Assembly: GCA_016716085.1 (NCBI GenBank)
Contig: JADJWY010000026.1
Span: 124,001 to 188,000, forward strand
Length of the DNA stretch: 64,000 nt
Direction of reading: 5' to 3'
Origin: Hahellaceae bacterium
GTDB taxonomy: Bacteria > Pseudomonadota > Gammaproteobacteria > Pseudomonadales > Oleiphilaceae
Shown here one piece after another: positions 61,340 to 64,000 of this stretch. Position 1 is the stretch's first letter. Every line of letters begins with the position of its first letter. Under the pieces are notes generated by a model. It was not told where the DNA came from. It made no database searches and saw nothing but the letters and a program-made list of their open reading frames with translations. The position numbers and the translations under genes were made by a program.

Positions 61340-61399
61340 GCCTTTGTTACGCGCTTTCGCGTTCAATCGCCTAACCCACTTACACGGAGTCTCCCTTGC

Positions 61400-61948
61400 A
61401 TGTTGCGTCGCTTTCTCCCCCCCTCACCGCTCGAACTGATGCGCCAGCCGGTTTATCATGCCTGTGCACCGCTACGTAAAGTACCTTTTAGCCTGCAGGC
61501 TCAGGTGTTGAAACAGGCGCTCACGCAACTGGCAGGGGACGCCATACGGGCTGGCGATTTTGATAGTTTGAAGCATCGCCGCGTCAGAATCAGTGTCGTT
61601 GACGCCGGTCTGGGTTGGAGTTTTGGTCTGGATGCCACGCGCACGATAAAGATCACCCCGCAGATGGCCGCCGACACTGAAATTCGCGGAAAAGCACAGG
61701 ATTTCCTCGCCATTGTGACGCAACGGGTCGATCCCGATACGCTGTTTTTTCAACGTCGCTTGTTAATTCTGGGCGATGTCGCGCTGGGCCATGAAATCAA
61801 GAATCTGTTTGATGCGCAGGATCTGTCCCGACTTCCCCCACGCTTACGCAACACCCTGGAGCGCATTGCGACGGGACTGACACAGGCCGACGCCTTACGC
61901 CGCCGGATTGGAGAAGCCTTGCGGTTTGAAGAGCCTCTCTTATCCTGA
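61400..61948 (+). CDS. ubiT: anaerobic ubiquinone accessory lipid-binding protein UbiT
   Basis: UbiT, 182 residues, SCP2-domain protein. It binds ubiquinone intermediates and lipids and serves UbiU/UbiV in place of UbiJ under anaerobic conditions. The SCP2 core runs from about residue 30 to 145 (RRVRISVVDAGLGWSFGLD, IRGKAQDFLAIVTQRVDPDTLFFQRRLLILGDVALGHEIKNLFD seen in parts). The longer open frame from 61322 would overlap the FNR-type site, so the ATG at 61400 is chosen. Divergent from ubiU. Confidence 0.92.
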   Translation: MLRRFLPPSPLELMRQPVYHACAPLRKVPFSLQAQVLKQALTQLAGDAIRAGDFDSLKHRRVRISVVDAGLGWSFGLDATRTIKITPQMAADTEIRGKAQDFLAIVTQRVDPDTLFFQRRLLILGDVALGHEIKNLFDAQDLSRLPPRLRNTLERIATGLTQADALRRRIGEALRFEEPLLS

Positions 61949-62078
61949 GCGCCGTGCTGATGTCCTATTTATTTCATTTGCAAAGGAAAAAAAGATCGCG
62001 ATAAGCTGAGTCCGCAGGCGCTATCGTGACACAGGGGGCCTGCGTAAGAGCTACTTGAACATAATAAAGGCATAGACC

Positions 62079-62561
62079 ATGAACAAAATCCTCAGCAAAA
62101 TACCCGCACTTCTGCTCAGCACCGCATTACTCAGCGCCTGCGGCAGTGATAATACAGTCAACGAAACCACCGCCGATATCCTTGATGGCCTGACTTACAG
62201 TGCCTGCCTCGGCACCCAGCGGATCTCCTAGGCCTTTGACAATGGCAACGCCACACGCACCACCTCCAACTACAGTGCGGCCGACTGTGCAGGGGATGCC
62301 ACGTCCAGCGTCGCTGATTCACTCACCTACTCCACTGGCGGCACCATCAAGGATAAGGACAACAATACCGTCACCCAGTTCAACCTGGTGGAAGACAACA
62401 TAACCACCTACACCATCAAACGCCTACTGGGGGGCTCGTTGGGTATTGAGAACCTACAGTTGGGTTCTACCAGTGCCAGCACCAGTGGCAAGGATGGCAC
62501 CACCTCGGCCAAGCGGCACGATGGTCTGGCCTCCAATATCAGCTACGTGCTTCAGGACTAG
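62079..62561 (+). pseudogene. lipoprotein gene with in-frame amber stop
   Basis: MNKILSKIPALLLSTALLSACG is a lipoprotein signal with lipidated Cys21. The frame meets TAG at 62229-62231 (after LGTQRIS) and then stays open, with protein-like sequence, to a second TAG at 62559-62561, giving 160 codons in all. Only 50 residues would be made as read. The mature part is Thr-, Ser- and Asp-rich with Cys near 44 and 65, possibly a disulfide. The family is unknown. One base change would restore it, so a recent mutation or a sequence error is likely. Confidence 0.7.
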
Positions 62562-62567
62562 AAACGC

Positions 62568-63209
62568 TTACGCGTCGCTCTTGCCCAGCATGTGAAAAAT
62601 GGACGGAATCTGCTCGCGGTTGTGCAAGTGAATATCCAGATCGTGGATGATGCCGTCCGCGATGCCGTAGATCCAGCCATGTAACTGCAGGGGGTGCCCC
62701 GCGTCCCAGGCGCGCTGCACCGCCTTGCTTTTCCCCAGATTTTTGACCTGTTCAATCACATTGAGTTCACACAGGCGCCTCAGGCGGGCGTCTTCATCCA
62801 GAGGCACCAGTTCAGCCTCATACTTCACGATAATTTCTTTAATATGCCGAAGCCAGTTGTCGACAAAGCCATAGGACAACTGGCTCATCGCTGCACGAAT
62901 CGCCCCACAGCCATAGTGTCCACAGACGATGATATGCTTCACCCGCAAGACATCAATGGCGAACTGCATCACCGACAGGCAATTGAAATCAGTGTGAATC
63001 ACCACGTTGCCGATATTGCGATGGACAAACATTTCACCGGGATCAAGGCCGACGATTTCGGTGGCTGGCACCCGAGAATCGGAGCACCCAATCCAGAGAT
63101 AATCCGGGGTCTGTTGGGCGCTCAGTCGCGAGAAAAAATCAGGATCCTGACGCAGACGATTGGCCGCCCACTGCTTATTACGATACAGCAATTCATCCAA
63201 CACCGGCAT
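62568..63209 (-). CDS. can: beta-class carbonic anhydrase
   Basis: A 213-residue beta-carbonic anhydrase that interconverts CO2 and bicarbonate in the cytosol. Zinc ligands are Cys42 and Asp44 (WIGCSDSR) and the His and Cys of VCGHYGCGAIRAA, numbered as in E. coli Can. I chose ATG 63209 because AAGGAG lies seven bases before it; an in-frame TTG at 63215 would touch that site. It starts 25 bases after ppiC on the same strand, so the two may be cotranscribed. The lipoprotein remnant is convergent with it, six bases away. Confidence 0.95.
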   Translation of the reverse strand: MPVLDELLYRNKQWAANRLRQDPDFFSRLSAQQTPDYLWIGCSDSRVPATEIVGLDPGEMFVHRNIGNVVIHTDFNCLSVMQFAIDVLRVKHIIVCGHYGCGAIRAAMSQLSYGFVDNWLRHIKEIIVKYEAELVPLDEDARLRRLCELNVIEQVKNLGKSKAVQRAWDAGHPLQLHGWIYGIADGIIHDLDIHLHNREQIPSIFHMLGKSDA

Positions 63210-63234
63210 CGACAACTCCTTTTCGAAAGCGGAA

Positions 63235-63987
63235 CTACTGAATCAGCGGTTCGTGTTGTAAATCAATGCCTTCCAGCGTTGCCTCATCCGCCAGCCGATA
63301 CAGATAATCAGCAATGGCATGGCGTTCGGCGCGTTCCTGCAGGTAATCGCGCACCCGCTCCGATACCACTTCAAAAGGCAATACCTTCCCCGGCACCAGA
63401 CGCTGAATCCACACCACATGAAGTCCGTAGCGGCTCTCCAGCGGCTCACTCATCAGGCCCTGAGTCGCCCGAAAAATCGCTTTTTCAAACTCAGGCACGG
63501 TCTGTCCACGTGAGATCTGTCCCAGTGAACCCTGGGTTTCACGTGAGGGGCAATCGGAGAACTTGGCGGCAAGCCGGGCAAATTGATCCGGTTCCTGACG
63601 CAGGCGCTCAATCAACGCGGTGGCCTCACGCCGTTTATCATCCCGCCCCTTGAAATCATCCGGTGCCACACCCAACAGGATATGGCTGACTTCAGCCAGC
63701 GGCGAACTGCTGAACTCATCCGTATGGTTGAGATAATAGCGCTGAATCTCTTCGTCGGAGGGATCGGTGCGATTCACCTCCAGCGCCAGCAGCTGTTCCA
63801 TCAGGCCATCGTCGTCCTCGGCCTCCAGGCTCAGCAGCCGGGCACGCTGCTTGAGCAATTCGGAGATCACCAATGCGCGACTGGCCGCTTTTTCGGCCGC
63901 CTCTCTCGACGCCGAGGGAAACATCTGCATTTCCTGATAAATTTTCTCAGGCGGAATTTCCACTCCATTGACTCGAATAAGTTGCAT
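63235..63987 (-). CDS. parvulin-type peptidyl-prolyl isomerase
   Basis: A 250-residue parvulin. The N-terminal helical part (about 1-95) resembles NifM/PpiC helpers, and the parvulin domain (about 97-200) has VSHILLGVAP, FARLAAKFSDCPSRETQGSLGQISRGQTVPEFEKAIF and YGLHVVWIQ. There is no signal peptide, so it acts in the cytosol. In several denitrifiers a gene of this type follows narGHJI, and here it lies next to the window edge and reads out of the edge, so nar genes may lie just beyond. The gene seems complete; the start ATG is at 63987, 14 bases from the end. Confidence 0.9.
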   Translation of the reverse strand: MQLIRVNGVEIPPEKIYQEMQMFPSASREAAEKAASRALVISELLKQRARLLSLEAEDDDGLMEQLLALEVNRTDPSDEEIQRYYLNHTDEFSSSPLAEVSHILLGVAPDDFKGRDDKRREATALIERLRQEPDQFARLAAKFSDCPSRETQGSLGQISRGQTVPEFEKAIFRATQGLMSEPLESRYGLHVVWIQRLVPGKVLPFEVVSERVRDYLQERAERHAIADYLYRLADEATLEGIDLQHEPLIQ

Positions 63988-64000
63988 GGGCTGATCTCCT

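Noticed and set aside
1..64000. tRNA, rRNA, CRISPR array or insertion sequence
   Set aside because: No tandem direct repeats with spacers, no transposase-like protein and no tRNA-like cloverleaf were noticed on either strand.

Overview
The window looks like part of the chromosome of a facultatively anaerobic, motile gammaproteobacterium that respires nitrate. The evidence is fabA/fabB, Acs and GalU of proteobacterial type, a split class II ribonucleotide reductase (nrdJa/nrdJb, the arrangement known from Pseudomonas aeruginosa), the O2-independent ubiquinone genes ubiU/ubiV/ubiT, a narK1/narK2/moaA group, NorR with an iron-sulfur repair protein, and two chemoreceptors. The genus cannot be read from the sequence. 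No rRNA, tRNA, CRISPR array or intact insertion sequence was seen.

Left part (1-12.6 kb): the 3' end of pdxH; a leftward run acs - glutaredoxin-like - yaaA - two unknown genes; a VapBC module whose toxin gene is split by about 220 bp of odd G-rich DNA; the fabA-fabB operon with an AraC-type regulator; a YhcG/DUF1016 gene with its nuclease core cleanly missing; two small remnants; a flavodoxin-like gene and a secernin-like gene with Ser in the usual Cys position.

Middle part (12.8-45 kb): a 1403-residue surface protein that reads like two exported proteins fused in frame; an SDR gene; a four-part operon (periplasmic cupredoxin-like protein, membrane GGDEF-EAL protein broken by a stop codon, DUF3034 outer-membrane protein, lipoprotein truncated hemoglobin); nrdJa-nrdJb behind a promoter with a correctly spaced NrdR box pair and three phased DnaA boxes; a PAS-GGDEF cyclase; a chemoreceptor; then a fatty-acyl module (two adjacent acyl-CoA dehydrogenases, FadA2-like thiolase, high-molecular-weight FabG, MaoC hydratase, AraC regulator) resembling the mycobacterial htdX-fabG4-fadA2 neighbourhood. 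A toxin-antitoxin pair sits inside it. DUF2157/DUF4401/GDYXXLXY membrane genes, an MscS channel, galU, small membrane genes and an SLT transglycosylase follow.

Right part (45-64 kb): an anaerobic nitrogen-oxide block. moaA, narK1 and narK2 supply molybdenum cofactor and move nitrate and nitrite. A membrane-anchored PP2C-kinase fusion and nnrS follow narK2 in one tight operon. A chemoreceptor, norR and scdA come next, with three NorR-type sites and a sigma-54 promoter between the last two. After an ArsB/NhaD-type transporter and a binding-protein-like gene come ubiV-ubiU and divergent ubiT, a broken lipoprotein gene, beta-carbonic anhydrase and a parvulin often found beside nar genes. FNR-type dyads precede moaA, narK2 and ubiT. 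The block reads as nitrate respiration, NO defence and anaerobic quinone supply; the nitrate reductase itself is not in the window.

Several genes are broken or internally deleted (vapC, YhcG, GGDEF-EAL, the lipoprotein), which could be real decay or assembly error.
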